Shown in pieces: positions 51,179 through 63,758 of a DNA stretch of 64,000 nt. The stretch is from Eopsaltria australis (Eukaryota > Chordata > Aves > Passeriformes > Petroicidae), in NCBI GenBank assembly GCA_034509425.1, contig JAVTVJ010001358.1:372001-436000 (forward strand), given 5' to 3'. The notes beneath the pieces were generated by a model. It searched no databases and was not told where the DNA came from. It saw only the letters and a program-made list of their open reading frames with translations. Position 1 is the first letter of the stretch. Every line of letters starts with the position of its first letter. The position numbers were made by a program, and so were the translations under genes.

Positions 51179-54100
51179 GCCCCCCTGAAGCTATGTCTGA
51201 GAAGGAAAGACCAGATAGTGAAAACGAGCAGGGTTTGAGTGAAAAGTCTGAAAGAAATGAAAATTGGAGGTTGGAGGAAAATAGAGGAACTTCAATTTTA
51301 TTTTGCCTACTTCTTACTTAACAGTATGTTTCAAAGAACTAATGGCTGAGAAAAAAAAAAGATCTGAACATCATTGCAACATTCAGAGATCATTAAGTCA
51401 GGGAAAAAAGCTGAAACTCTGAAGAGAAGAATTCAACATAATTCAGTTCTTCAAAGCAGTAGTCTCAAACAGAGCGCCCTTTCTACATCTGTAATCTGGC
51501 ACCTATGAATTCAAGATGGAACAAGGCAAAAGCCATTGTGAAAATCTTGTTGTTCCCAGTCTAATGGACATTTTTTTTTCTCAGAGTTGTAAACGCAGAA
51601 GGAGGTATCAAATTGAAAACAGAGCTATTGTCAGGCAACAGCGCTTCCTGCTCTATGACTGCAGATGTCTGTGAGCCACAGTTTCAAAACTCAAGAAACC
51701 TGACAGCTTCACAAATCAGACTGTTTTGTTAATGTGCGGCAGCTCTGTTCCTGAGGTATGCTAAACAATGCACTCAGTGGATTGGGCTAGCTCTCTACAA
51801 GTCCCAGCACTCAGGAGATATCAGATAATTTTTTTTACTCATATTATATATATGATATATGAACCTGTATTTCATGCCTAATAAATCCATACAGTAATGC
51901 GTACTTTCTGTTTACGTGTGAGAACAAAGCCCACACAGATATCTAGACAGAATGTGTTTGAGTATGTGCGTGTGTATATATATCCATACACATATTTGCA
52001 TACAATCTATCTGTGAATGCTCAAATATCTCCAGATAGCATGCAACAATAAGCATATATTCCTCCTCAGGAAGGGAAGTGGGCTAGTGTTGCCCATACAC
52101 CACATTACCATTGTTTTTACCATGGAGGCACTGAACTGTGCAGATGTATAGTGAACTAAAATAGAGAAAGAAAAAGACAGATCATTTATGTGAAGCAGTA
52201 GCAAATGGTGACCCTTGGGGATCACACCACAGCAGTGACTGAGGTCAGTGGTGCTCAGGTTGGAGGGCACAGCAATATTGCCTGATTCTACTCCACTGCC
52301 AGAGCTCTGGGAGGCTGCAGTGCTGTGGTTGCAGCTGCAGACTTAGGCTGTGGTCCCACTACCATCAACCAGTCTCCTTTAAACCAGAGTGAATGAGACC
52401 AGGCTTCCCTACTGGTCAGAAACCTGTCTGCAGGTACACCCCCCAGAGCTGGTCTCCAGGACACAATGTCTAGGAGTTTTTAGGTTTTTGGCTCTGACAG
52501 AATCCAACCTACCTGCCTTGGAAAAGTGTGTCTGTGCACAGCAGTAGAGAGCACTCAGGGCAGGGAGACTGGACTTCCAGCCTGAGGGAGGAAGGCTGTT
52601 CCTCTCTCTTTTGTCAGGGGGAGTAAGCAGCAGATGAGAAGCTGGTGGGAACCCACAACTAAGCTAAAAGCCACAAGGCCCCTACATGCCTGCCTCCCTC
52701 ATCCCCACCAAGGAAACCTAAGGCATTTATTGAGGTGTTCTTAATGGCATACACAGTCAGGGCTGCTGCAAAACATGCAGGTAGATATTTTTTAATTATT
52801 AGTAACAGAACAGATTTTCACTGGTGACCTCAGATGCCAAAACAAATCTCAGGGCAAGAGCCCTCTTGCTGCGCTGTGCACACCATGGAGGTCCTCAGGC
52901 TTCCCTTCAACACCCATTCCATGGGAGCTGCAGGCCAAAGCAAGCTCTTGCCTCTCCTCTAGAGATGGGCTAGTCTCAGTTTCTTCAGCCTAAAGCAGTA
53001 GCACTTGACAGTTCTGATGAAGATGGCCTCATGTGAGCTCTGTGGCTCCTTTCTGACACTGCTGCTGGAGAATCCATTAGTGACAATGCCATGGTCCTTG
53101 CAGAGGTCCTATGGAGGCCAAGGCCCCCATATCCTGGAGACCTCCTGGCACTGCCTTCTCTCTCCCCATGATGGTTCTTTGGCAGCTCAGGTGAGCGAGA
53201 AGGCTCTCATGAGCAGCCATGTGTTCCAGAAACCTGTTCTCATAGTGTATGGCTGAGTTGGACACGTGGTGGTGAGCTCCTGGGCCTCCTCACACCAAAT
53301 CTGATGTTGTTTTGGTATGGAAGCTTGTAGTATCTGGCCTCTACCATCTTTGAGTCCACAACCAGAGGGACTAGGACAGGAACACAAAACCCTGACTGTG
53401 CTCCCATGACAGTGCAGATAGAGCATCCAGGAACTGGAAGGTGTTATGGTTAGAGACTCTGGAAATATAAAGAAGAAATTCATAGAAAATAAGGACAGAA
53501 TTCCAGACCATGAAGTAAACTGATTGAGACAATGTAAAAAGCTTGTCTGGGGTTATGCGTGTCTTGATTCTTCCTCTCTAAAATGCTGACATCTGCCCAG
53601 TGTGCTCCATTTCTATCCAGGACAGTTGTGATAAAGAGAAAATAACTGATCCGTAGTATTTGATGGGGGTTTTAAAAATTATTTTCCATTAGGAATGTTG
53701 CCCTGTGCATCATCTGGGGTCAGATTAGGGTCTGTAGAGCTGTGAGCTATCATCTAGAAGTGACAGGGAGTTGAGGTAGAGGAGGCAGAAGGAGTAACTG
53801 CACTGCACTGCCCTGAGCTGATGGCCACCAGCCCCAGCATGAGGGCATAGCAGAGCAGGCTGGTGCATTGGTAGAAAAATACAGAACCAAGTGGAAAGGA
53901 AACAGCAGTGGTTCACCTGAGGGTTTGGAAAAGAGAGTCTTTAATAAGGGTAGTTAATCGTGGGTTGGGAAACCCATCAGACTTTCATCTAATCCTGGTT
54001 GTAGAGATCTCCTCTCTCGCTTTCTACATCCTGTGCACTGTAATCTGAACTTTCTGTGTCAAGTAACACATTCTTTGCAAAATGAAATAACACAGTAATT

Positions 54101-56792
54101 GTTCTGCTCTTAATTGGTGGTTTTCATTTTAACACTCTGACTACCATAATAAACAAGCATAAAATGTTCTCACTCCCACTTCACATATAGCATGCCTTTG
54201 CCTGCCAAAGCAACAGTAGCCCAAGGGTTAATTTTTTTACATTCTAAACATATGCATGCAACGAAATCTATCCTAAGGCTATGATTCATTTGATGAGTTC
54301 ATAGGGATAGAAAGGCTCTTGAATTCTAGCAGTTAAGCTTTTTTGGAGGCTTGCATGTTTAGCTGGTGAATCTTTGCATTAAAATGCAGTTTATGGTTTC
54401 TTTCCTTAATATAGCAGGGAATCTCTGCAAGAAACACACTGACCAGAAGCTTTATTTTTTTAATTAACTAATCTAGTCTTGTGCCTTGTATCCAGGTATG
54501 AGGAATGAATTTCTGAATGCACTATTTGTGTCATTCTAAAAAGGGAATAAATCTATTGAGAGTCAGACCCTTACATCCTTTCTTTGATTACATTCTCCCC
54601 ACAATCAATGGAATAAGAACTGTTTGTCTGACATTAACCATCAGTTAGTGATGATGTTAATTAATTCTGGTTTATAAATAATTGGAGCTTGTGGGTGAAG
54701 TGTAGCTTTTTTGGGATGCCCAACTGTTACCACAGTGAAAGACATGATCTCTCACCAGCCCTTGGGTGTCCCACACCTGCGTTTCTCCTAAAGCACAGCT
54801 CTCTGCCTCCCAGCCTGCTGTGGTGCATGCTCCAGGGAAGCAGCTGCTGAGGGTGCCTCTCTGGTCAGTCTCCCCTCTGCTGAAATTCTTCCCAGTTGCC
54901 AAAGACAGAATGTCACACTGTTCTCAAGTAGTTGTGGATGTGAAAAATATGAAAGCCAAGACTTTGCTTCAGCTCCAGGAGCAGATTTTAGAATTGGCGT
55001 AGCTTTGGTAGATTCAAAACAAGACTGGAAAAAAGTTTGTGTCTTAGTGCCAGAAAGTGTCTGGGAATTTGCTTTGAGCTCTGGTAGACTTTTAAAGAAA
55101 ATCGCTGGATCTGGCCAGAGTTACCTTTGCCTAATGGGCTGTCAATGATCTTTAGCATCTCAAAATTATTCCTCTCCCTCGGAAAAAGTTCAGACCAACT
55201 CCAGCCCACCTACCCCCGATCATGGGATGAAAACAATCCAGTTCCCAGCAACTCTGTCCTGTTGTCTCTGTAAATTCTTACCATATCATGCTGGTTTGGC
55301 GTGGGGGTGGTTGGTGCAATGAGGAAAGGAAGAACAAAAGGTGGGCTACAGACTCAGGGCTCCTGCAGGAGCTAACCCTGGCGTACAGCAGAGAGGAGGA
55401 TGCACACATGCTGGTCCCATTTGTTCAGGAATACTCCCGCATGATTGATAGGAAGTTATGACACACATGTATAGACCGTGGCTCTAGGAGACCAGGAAAA
55501 AGAAATCATCACCTTAATTATCTGGCAGTAAAGGTCATCTAACTCCTCACAGCTGCATAAAACTCCTGTCCTCAGCTCCAGTCACACCTGGCTTGAAAGA
55601 CAAAGCAATGGGAGCTATGTGGCTCCCTTTGGATTGGAACATCCTCTGTCTCAGTTTGCTGCAGGCCAAAGATTCCTGGTTTGCTAAACAGTCCCTGGAA
55701 GATATGACCTTCCCAGGACCGTAGTCCTCTATGGACTGCTGCACAGCTCTCCCAGTCACCAAACCTGCCCTGAGAAACATCCCTGTGTCTTTGAGTGCTC
55801 ACAAGTGTCCCAGAACCCAGTGTTCAGGATCACTATATCCAGAGAAATGGAGTTGTTGGCTGGGCAGCTGGCCATTGAGTCTGACTCAGAGGGAGATAAG
55901 AATGAGGAACAGCATGCATATCCAACACCCTCAACAGACAGGAGACCTGTAAAGAAAAATCATGTGACCTTGATGCCCAGAAGCAAATCCAGAGGTACTC
56001 AGCTGAGGTGCTGTGGGCTCTCACCCACCCCAAGAATCTTAATAAATCCCTGCCAGAATATACTATACCTGCTACTATTGAATATAACAGTGAAAGTTTC
56101 CTGTGTCTCCATTCACAAGCACTGTAACCTGACATGGCCCAAAGCCTATTTCTGCATGGAGTTAACAATGAAATGCAATCCCTCAACCAAAATATAAGTA
56201 TATGAAATCAGGGAGTTTATAAAACCCTCTTTGGTGCTGAAACACTTATCTATAACCTTTAATATGCATATTTTTTAATTAAAGGCATTTTTCTATGGAT
56301 TTCTAACACAGAACCAAATAGTCATCTTTTGACTTAATAACCACAACCTAGAAACTATTTTTGGTGTGTCTGGAAACAGTCACTTTGTCAAGAATACACA
56401 GCACATGAATCCCATCAGCTTCCATTCGACTTAAAGAATGTTTTAGAGTTGTTTTCAGAATAGATTCAAAAACACCAAAATGTTTGAAACACTTAAGCAG
56501 AAACTCTACTCCTAGCTTCCCTCTCATTATTTGGAATTATTCAGCATAAGTTTGTTTTGAGCTCCTGTTTGTAACATGGAGTTCTTTATAAATACATCTT
56601 TTTAAGACAAATATTTTAATTGCTCATAAGGGGGTTATATTTCCTTAATATTCATCCATCACTAAGGAAGGTGAACTCAGTACACTGGCTGTTCACAAAC
56701 TGTTGTCAATCCATAGATGGTGAGAAATTGGGGAAAAAATTCTTTCAATTTTCACTTATGGTAATTTTAGATTCTAATTTTAACTGTAATTG
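51179..56792. other. Unique sequence without a recognisable gene
   Basis: No gene is recognised. The longest frame is 130 codons on the plus strand (55805-56197), overlapped by a 117-codon minus-strand frame, and neither has a domain signature. A dinucleotide-like TG/TA patch lies around 51955-51985. The stretch near 54590-54690, with several TTAATT and TAAT cores, could be regulatory, but this cannot be shown here. Confidence 0.63.
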
Positions 56793-56808
56793 CTATAGTT
56801 AACTATAG
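56793..56808. other. 16-bp perfect palindrome
   Basis: CTATAGTTAACTATAG is a perfect dyad centred on GTTAAC. A perfect 16-bp palindrome is unlikely at any one position but not remarkable over 64 kb of AT-rich DNA. The GTTAAC centre resembles half of an HNF1-type site. Confidence 0.85.
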
Positions 56809-58263
56809 TTTCCAGACAGGAAAAGGATTTTGTGAATCAATGGCCTTCAGTGTTATTTTTTTTCAAAAAAAGTGGCACAACATGAAAAACATCACAAAAT
56901 AATGCCAAAATATATTTTAATTTACTCATCAAAGGAAAAGTGTGAAAGGTAAGGCATATGGTTATTACTTTTGGGAAGAGATAGTAAGTTAGAAAACTAA
57001 TTTTTTGTTACTTTTACTTAAGGATTTCCTGTAAGTCAGATCTATTCTATTCCTAGAATGCAGAATCAAGCAATGTATCTCGAGTGCCTTAGCCAATCTA
57101 GCTGGGCCTTGAATGGCAGCTCCTTCTTCTGGAATTGCCATTTTGAGAAGAAAGAAGTTCTGAGAAGGTAGGTAAGGTCAAAGGTAACTAATGAAAATGA
57201 GGCAGAACCTGGAAGCAATGATATGCTTGATGGATCTATCATACTCTTTGCTGCCCAGTAAAAACACTCCCACATACCATTTGAGTGGCTGAATGCCACA
57301 ATTTGGAAATGTTGTAAATTGCACTAGGTATTAAAAAATTGAGATAAGACACCGCTGTATTATTTTCCCAAAAATCAAGTAAAACTTATTAAGATTCTGA
57401 ATCAAAATCTGGTTTTAACTTTGTATTACCAGCCCCCTCAATCTTCTTCTTGTTATGTCTGAAAACTCCTTTGTATGGCTGGAAATTCAAAGGAATGCTG
57501 AAGATTTCGTTATTGATATAGGAGAGAACAGTGTGCTCTCTTCATGTTAAAGCTTATGAGTTTGAGAAATACCTTTACATCTTAGAAGATAAATGGAGGA
57601 GAAAGTAATGTAAAGTGAGAATGAACCATATCATTTTGCTATGCCCAGAGGGTTAGACTTTTAGAAAAGAGTTTGTACTTTAATTGGTCTGATTTAAAAT
57701 GAATCCGTAAGAGTAAAAAAAATCACCTACCTCTTTCAGCAAAATGGAATAGTTTATCATATGTGTACCAGGCAGTGCAATATGTTCTCACCTCCATTAA
57801 CCACAGGAGATTTTCTTTGGAAAGTACTTATATATGTGGTTTTGTATTGTTGTGTTGGGGTTTTGTAGTTGGTATGAGCACAAATAAAGCATTTATTTCC
57901 CTCACCTTTTTTTTAAAGACTCTTTGTACTATTTGACTATCTCTACTATTTCTTTCTAATACTTGACAAAGTAATTATGCTGGTGGCTCTTTTGGCAGCC
58001 AGATTGTGTATTTAGCTGCTTTATAGTTGAATGCAGTTGGATTTATGTACCAGACATTTTAGCAGTCGCAGTAAGAGCTTGCTCTGAAACCGTTTGTAAT
58101 CTGCACTAAGAAAGGAGACTGGGGAAAAACAAAGACATAAAAGGGAGAAAGGAATCCAGTCTTGTCATGGTGTGTGGGAGACCTAGGGCCACTTTCCAAT
58201 GCATAGTTGCCAGACAGAATGCCTGGGTACTCAAGGATTTGCAACACTTTTCTAACCCTGCAG
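56809..58263. other. Unique sequence without a recognisable gene
   Basis: AT-rich sequence without long frames or recognisable repeats. It ends in a pyrimidine-rich stretch carrying a branch-point-like TCTAAC and CAG at 58261-58263. Confidence 0.65.
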
Positions 58264-58783
58264 AATGAAAAATACCACCTAGAGACCTACAGGGTGAGTG
58301 AGGGATCTTCTTCCACTAAAATCACTGAGTTCACACTGGCTTCAAGGGGAATGGGCCCTCTATCCAAAGAATTTCAGACTTGGTCATCTCTCTCTGTGGA
58401 TCTGCAAGGGACACTCCGGCTTCCTTTTAAATGTGCATCAGTGCGATATACAGACCTTGCAAAATTGTTTGCATCGTCTCTTTTTATGGATGTCTGGGAA
58501 ACCAGACACATCTCTGGGGAACGTACTGGCAACCAGTGGAAAACCACCCTATCCGTGGTGGAAGGTGTCCATAGGCTAGATACCTCAGGATTCTATGTCC
58601 TGTCCAGCAATGTGATATTAGCAAGCTCCTGCTCCAGAGATGCCTGATAACAACAGGCTGGTTTTGTCAGATCATTCTCATTGTTAGAAGCGTGGGGATG
58701 GAGGTCTCTCAGTGCTGGCTGCTGGCAAGGCTCATACCTTCATTGTAGGGATTCTTCTTGCTCACAGAGGCTCTGCACCACAG
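58264..58783 (+). other. Possible exon with 146-codon open frame
   Basis: A good 3' splice-site context (TTTTCTAACCCTGCAG, ending 58263) precedes a plus-strand frame that stays open to a TGA at 58645-58647. A strong donor CAG|GTAAGC lies at 58781-58788. An alternative donor AGG|GTGAGT at 58291-58299 would make a 30-bp in-frame micro-exon. The frame opens at ATG 58207, ahead of the putative acceptor, so the splice model and the ORF start do not agree. The predicted peptide has no recognisable domain. It could be an exon of a long noncoding RNA or an unrecognised gene, but chance matches to splice signals are common. Confidence 0.15.
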
Positions 58784-59639
58784 GTAAGCAAACTGAAATA
58801 GTAATGTCTCATCACCAAAAAAGCAACATACTGTGTTAGATATTGACCCTAGAGCCATGAAAGTATTCCTGTTATCCATTTGTAGTGGATTGTCAGAGCA
58901 TGTGGCAGTTTAAAATGAAGGTAAGAGCTAACTACAAGCTATGATAACATCCTGTGGAAAGGATTTCCCACATTGAACCTGGGACCTGGTTGTAAGATGA
59001 GGTGTTGCCTGTTTGCTCTCTGCAGCTGCAGAGAAATGGAAGGAAGGACTGTTTCCCAGCTTAGAAATATTACCTGCTAGGTGTTGACAGAGAGCTAGGG
59101 AGAGGTAAGGGAATAAAAGGAGTTCTTTCTCTTTCTGCATCTGTAGTGATTTTGGTGTCCTTTGTGATCCATTTTTGTCTATGGCTGTCAAGATAAAATG
59201 GGACAAATAAATCAGCAGAACCCGGTGATCTGTCTCTCCATTTCTGGATGTCCTTGACACCTCAGCTGGAGATATACTTTGCTGCTCCATGTCACAAATA
59301 TTCTTCATGTGCATGGGGTCAATAAGCCACAACACTGCTAAGGGATTTCTTCAAAATATCACTTACAACAAGAGACATCAAACAAAGTTTGAAGTTGTTT
59401 CCAAAAAGTACAGTCTTAATGAAATCCTGCTGCAGACATTCATGATATTTATTAGCTGCTATTTTCCAGCCTATTTTGGAGGGTAATTATGTGGATAGCC
59501 TGCCACACGCCCCATCTTTTTGAAAAGGTGATGTACACTGCAAGCCCTAAACATTCCTGAAGACCAATGCAGAAAACAAACTCAGAAGAGCACTGCCCTC
59601 GGCTTAACTGGACTGACAGAAACAAGGCAGGGTTGAAAA
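58784..59639. other. Unique sequence without a recognisable gene
   Basis: No recognisable gene or repeat is present. Minus-strand frames of 135 and 147 codons (58928-59335, 59452-59895) have no motif, and the second runs into the CpG-containing patch at 59690-59755. Confidence 0.63.
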
Positions 59640-59689
59640 GGCCAGCAATGTCTCCAGAGGCTCTGAGAGGGAGTGTGGGGAGTGTCGGC

Positions 59690-59755
59690 AGCGTGGCGTT
59701 CCTCTGCAGCCCCTGGAGCCCACGGCTAGGGAGCCGTGCCAGCTCGGTGGGAGTG
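59690..59755. promoter_or_regulatory. Small CpG cluster with 7-bp hairpin
   Basis: About six CpG dinucleotides fall within some 70 bases of otherwise CpG-poor DNA, and the patch includes the perfect inverted repeat CACGGCT (59721-59727) / AGCCGTG (59732-59738) with a 4-base loop. Retained CpGs can mark an unmethylated regulatory element. It is far too small to be called a CpG island. Confidence 0.25.
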
Positions 59756-60569
59756 AACAAAGGGGAAGTGGGATCCAGGCAGCAGACAATTTCCACAACA
59801 TGTTCCCTGCCTAAACTGGTGGTGATAATTGTGCCAAAAAACAAAAACAACAAAAATGCATCTTCGATTTCTGTTGTTTTGTAGCTTATTCTCACAATGG
59901 AGCCAATGGAAGGAAAATAGCTAATGAATGCACAGTTTCAACAGTGATTTACTCCTTGTTGTGAAGAGCTTGAAACTTGTTGTTGTGAAAGTCCCATGGG
60001 TCCCCGATCCTGAGAGATGTGGACCAGATGTTAGAGCATCTTCCTGAGAAAACTAGTCCTTGCTGCAAACAGCTAGCAGGAGTGGCAGGGAGTAGGGACC
60101 TGCCAGGCTCTGCCTGCCATGGTTAGCACAGCAGAGTGTTCCATTTTAAAACGCTTTCCTAACCCAGATGAGTTGTACAAAGAAATCAAGTTTTTCCAAC
60201 TTCTGTACATTATTCTAAATGTCAGAAACGTGATCCAAATGTTGTGGTGCTAATTGCCTGTAACCCGTAAGGGAAATGAGCTTTCTCATTTAAATGTGCT
60301 TTCTCTGGGGCTAACAACATGGCTTTTCAAGTGACAGAAAAATAAGTACCCCTCACAAGAGTCTGACAACCCAAATGATAGTCAGGCACCTCCCTGCCAC
60401 AGCGCTCATGAGGGATGTGACTACCCATGAATGGATTTGGATGACTTGAGGCCTTTTTTTTCCCTAGGATTTTACATTCACAATATTTATTTCAACTGGG
60501 AAGAAAAAACAGTCCCCATGTTATATAAAATTGAAGTCCCAAGTGTGTTTCTTTGCCTGAGTTATTAAC

Positions 60570-60990
60570 CCCTAGTAATGAAGTTTTGAATTGAGATATT
60601 AACTGCTGGAGGGGCAAATGAAGTTGTTTTAATAGGGCTAATTAGTCTGCACCTGCAGAGAGGCTGGTTGTGGCTGCAAGTTGCCAGCAGCTGGGCTCCT
60701 AGAGGCTTATCAGTGTCAAGCAGCAGCTTCTGCAGCAGGGCTGACTCCAGGACCACAGCCAGGACCTCCAAGAGGCATTTACCCAAAGGCAAAGCCATCA
60801 CAGGCAGAAGAGACACAAGCACAGCCATGTGTCCTCAGCCCTGCTGAGGATTTAGTCATCCAACTTTGATGCCAAAGGCCAGCATGGCAGTGGCATGGCA
60901 GCAGCACGCTGCTTACGGCAGCGCGTGGTCCGTGCTCAGCAGCTCTTGTCTTAGCCAGGCATTATCAGCCTGATTTACATATTAATTGTA
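60570..60990. promoter_or_regulatory. Candidate noncoding element: CpG hairpin and TAAT motifs
   Basis: The stretch combines GGGCTAATTAGTCTGC near 60636, a second CpG cluster with an imperfect hairpin (CACGCTGC at 60905-60912 against GCAGCGCGTG at 60918-60927), and TTTACATATTAATTG near 60975, which resembles a POU site next to a homeodomain core. Motif content suggests a conserved noncoding element. An 87-codon minus-strand frame (60565-60828) overlaps a 62-codon plus-strand one and neither is recognisable. Confidence 0.25.
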
Positions 60991-62026
60991 GGACCATGTT
61001 TAGTACTTTTATCTCAACTTTCTCTTTTTTTTTTTCCTAGAGCTCAGAAATACTTCAATCCTTGAATAGTCAGTTTCAAGATACAGAAAGAGAAATAGAA
61101 AGGAAAAAAGAAGCTAAGGCTTTTCATTTAAATTTTGGAATTGACTGACATGTTAAGAAGATTGGGAGTTTCTCTCACAAAAGCATCTGCATAAGACTTA
61201 GACCTTTTTTCTGATCCTCTTGTGCTGTTTTGCTTTTTACTAACTGACAGGTTAATCCAAGCATAAACAATTGCATTATCATCCTGAAAATTATTTTCCA
61301 TATAGTCAATATTCTTCTTTAAAGAGAGAAAATAAAAAGTGAATCCATAAGAAATCTTTGAATATTGAAAATAGTTTAATTGACTTAGAAGTATTCAGTC
61401 ACCTCCAAAAAATAGACTCAAATGGCCTAATTACTAATACACCATATGGAGGAAAAGCAGAGGTGTGGTGCAGTCTGTTGATGGATCAACTAGCACACAA
61501 GGCAGAGGATTGTGTCATCATTGCTGTTACCATCAAAACAAAATCCTGTTTTGCATGTGTCTGTAATATCACACAAACGATCTTGTTTTTTTCCATTTGT
61601 GCAGCACCTCCTTCAAAACTAATATCTCGAAACACTTTGAAAACATTGAATTAAACTGTCTCTGCCTTTGCATTATTCTCCACAGGTTAGAAAGGTGTAA
61701 ATGACAACTTGGTGCAGCTGCTGTATAAAAGTAAATAATTTCTAGAGCAGCCAGTTTCTTCATATTTCACTGATAACTTCCAGCACTTTTACAAAGTAAT
61801 GGAAAAACTGCTGAGAGTGAAGATGCTGTCTCTGTGGGTACAAACAGGTGAAGGGCTTTTGCCTTCACATCATAGGAGGGGGGTCCCCCAGGTGTCTACT
61901 TATCTTTAGCAAGGCATTGGGAAATTTCAGTGTGGTGTCAATCTCTCCACTGCTTTTATCAGTATAATACACATTGCATTCTGAGGGGAAAGGTTAGAGT
62001 GTGAATTCTTTTACCCCCAAATATAA

Positions 62027-62040
62027 TGTAATTAATTACA
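62027..62040. promoter_or_regulatory. Palindromic paired-class homeodomain site (TAAT-TA-ATTA)
   Basis: TGTAATTAATTACA is a perfect 14-bp palindrome that contains TAAT and ATTA half-sites separated by two bases. This is the P2-type arrangement bound cooperatively by dimers of paired-class homeodomain proteins. That the motif is occupied in vivo is inference. A CAATTAAG core lies 20-30 bases downstream. Confidence 0.35.
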
Positions 62041-63738
62041 GCAAGCAGTTCATGCTGTTGCAATTAAGAGAAGTAGGTTCTGGTAGCCTCTCATTTTAGG
62101 CTTGGATTAAGCACCCATAAAGTTTCTGAGAGGGCTCCTGGGAAAAAGCATATCGCTAAAATTTAAAGTTAACTGGTTGCAGTTTAAACAGGAGAGGAAA
62201 AAGGTCACATTTTGAGAAGTAATTTGACAAAATTAACTGCTTTTAAATTTAGAAATTTTCATCTCTTTGATAAAGCTTAGAACATGCAGGAGCACAGGCA
62301 AACTCTGCAACAGGGCTGTAGCTCTTCCTTTCAACAGCTACTGCCCTAACTGGCCAATTTGATAACTGTACGTCTGCTGCATCATTCACATAAACCTCTT
62401 CTGCCAAAATTGTAGCTTTCTGGGATTCCTATATTAAGCACCCTAATACCCCAATATTGGAGGAATCCATCCTCCAGTTACACTGTCATGGGGCCATTCT
62501 GTGGAGCTGCCACCTTTCCTTCCCCATACACACTTGACCATGCAAGAGAAGGCTTGGCTCCTGGTGGAGTGTCTGTGGAGGTGAACCATTTTGTCACATC
62601 CAAATACTCTGTTTTCAAGGGGTTGTACCTGTGTACAGGAGTCAACTTTCAAAAAGCTCACTGCCCTCCTAATAGAAGTGCTGCATTTAATCAAATACTC
62701 TGACATCTCTTTTGTTCTTTAATCAGTCTGCTTTTCATGTTTTCACTTATGTTCTGCTATGTGACACAGGAAAATGTGTCTTCTACACAATTATTGTTTT
62801 GTTCCTCTAGGTTTCATCTTACATGCATTTTAGCCAAGAAATCTGCTTTTCAGCTTTTTCACTTATGGCCAAATCTAATCCTCTTTTTGCATCATCACTG
62901 TCAAACAAGTTATCCATTTCTGAAAATTTAAATAGATATGGAAAGAAACACTGTAAGGACACTTTACCCCTGGAAGGGTTTCAGATCAGCATCCATCAAG
63001 CTGTTTCCACTGCTGTCCCTTTGCAATAATCTTTTGTGTTTTTGAAGTTAAATCTCAGAAACAACAAAACAACTGTTTATTGGGTGCAAGATATTTGAAT
63101 GTAGCTAAGTCTGGGCAACTCTGTCTGTAGGATTCCTCTAGTTGCTTGGAAGCAATACAGATTGGAAAGCCAGGCTCTTTGCAATTGTCTCAAAATGAGT
63201 AAAAGTTGGACAAAACCTGAAGTAGTCAAAATCATACATTTCTTCTGGAAAGCTTGGTCTAGCATTTTATATTCTTCTGAAGAGACTTAGGCAGGAATCA
63301 GTGTGTCTCAAGATGTCAGTATAAACATGACATCAGGTTTCATCCACCTTTCACCCACTTACACAAACAAGACTTCCAGGAAGCTGCCTGGTGTGAAGGC
63401 TGCAGAGAGAACCTTTTCTTCCTGAAGTGACAGTCCAGCAGAGTGGTGAAGGAAGGCCACTTCTCTGGGTCCTTTTAGATGTACAACAAATTATTGTGAT
63501 GGAATATGGTTGCTAATTCCCATTAAAATTACTACAGTAAATTTTAAGAGCAATCTAGAATTGACTGATAGCTTCCATTGCACCCAGAGAACGGGAGTTA
63601 TCTAAGGCTTTGAGGATACCTGCTACCAATGATAATCTTCCCATGGAAAATTGTTTATTGTTGGACTGTCTCTCTTTAGATGGTAGGCACAGTGCAGTAA
63701 AAGGTATCTCACTCCTCTTGGACTGGCTCCCTGCCCAG

Positions 63739-63758
63739 CCTCCTCCTCCTCCTCCTCC
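63739..63758. repeat. (CCT)n microsatellite
   Basis: Six CCT units followed by CC form a short trinucleotide repeat. It reads as polyproline or glycine tracts in frames crossing it, which are not genes. Confidence 0.9.

Noticed and set aside
51179..51300. Short frame starting ATGTCTGAGAAGGAAAG after a pyrimidine tract, considered as a coding exon.
   Set aside because: The pyrimidine tract is a CTTT microsatellite, the frame stops within about 45 codons, and no domain or donor site supports it.
55805..56197. Plus-strand 130-codon frame with an acidic SDSEGDKNEE segment as a possible exon.
   Set aside because: No recognisable family, the opposite strand is open over the same stretch for 117 codons, and no splice-site pair fits the frame.
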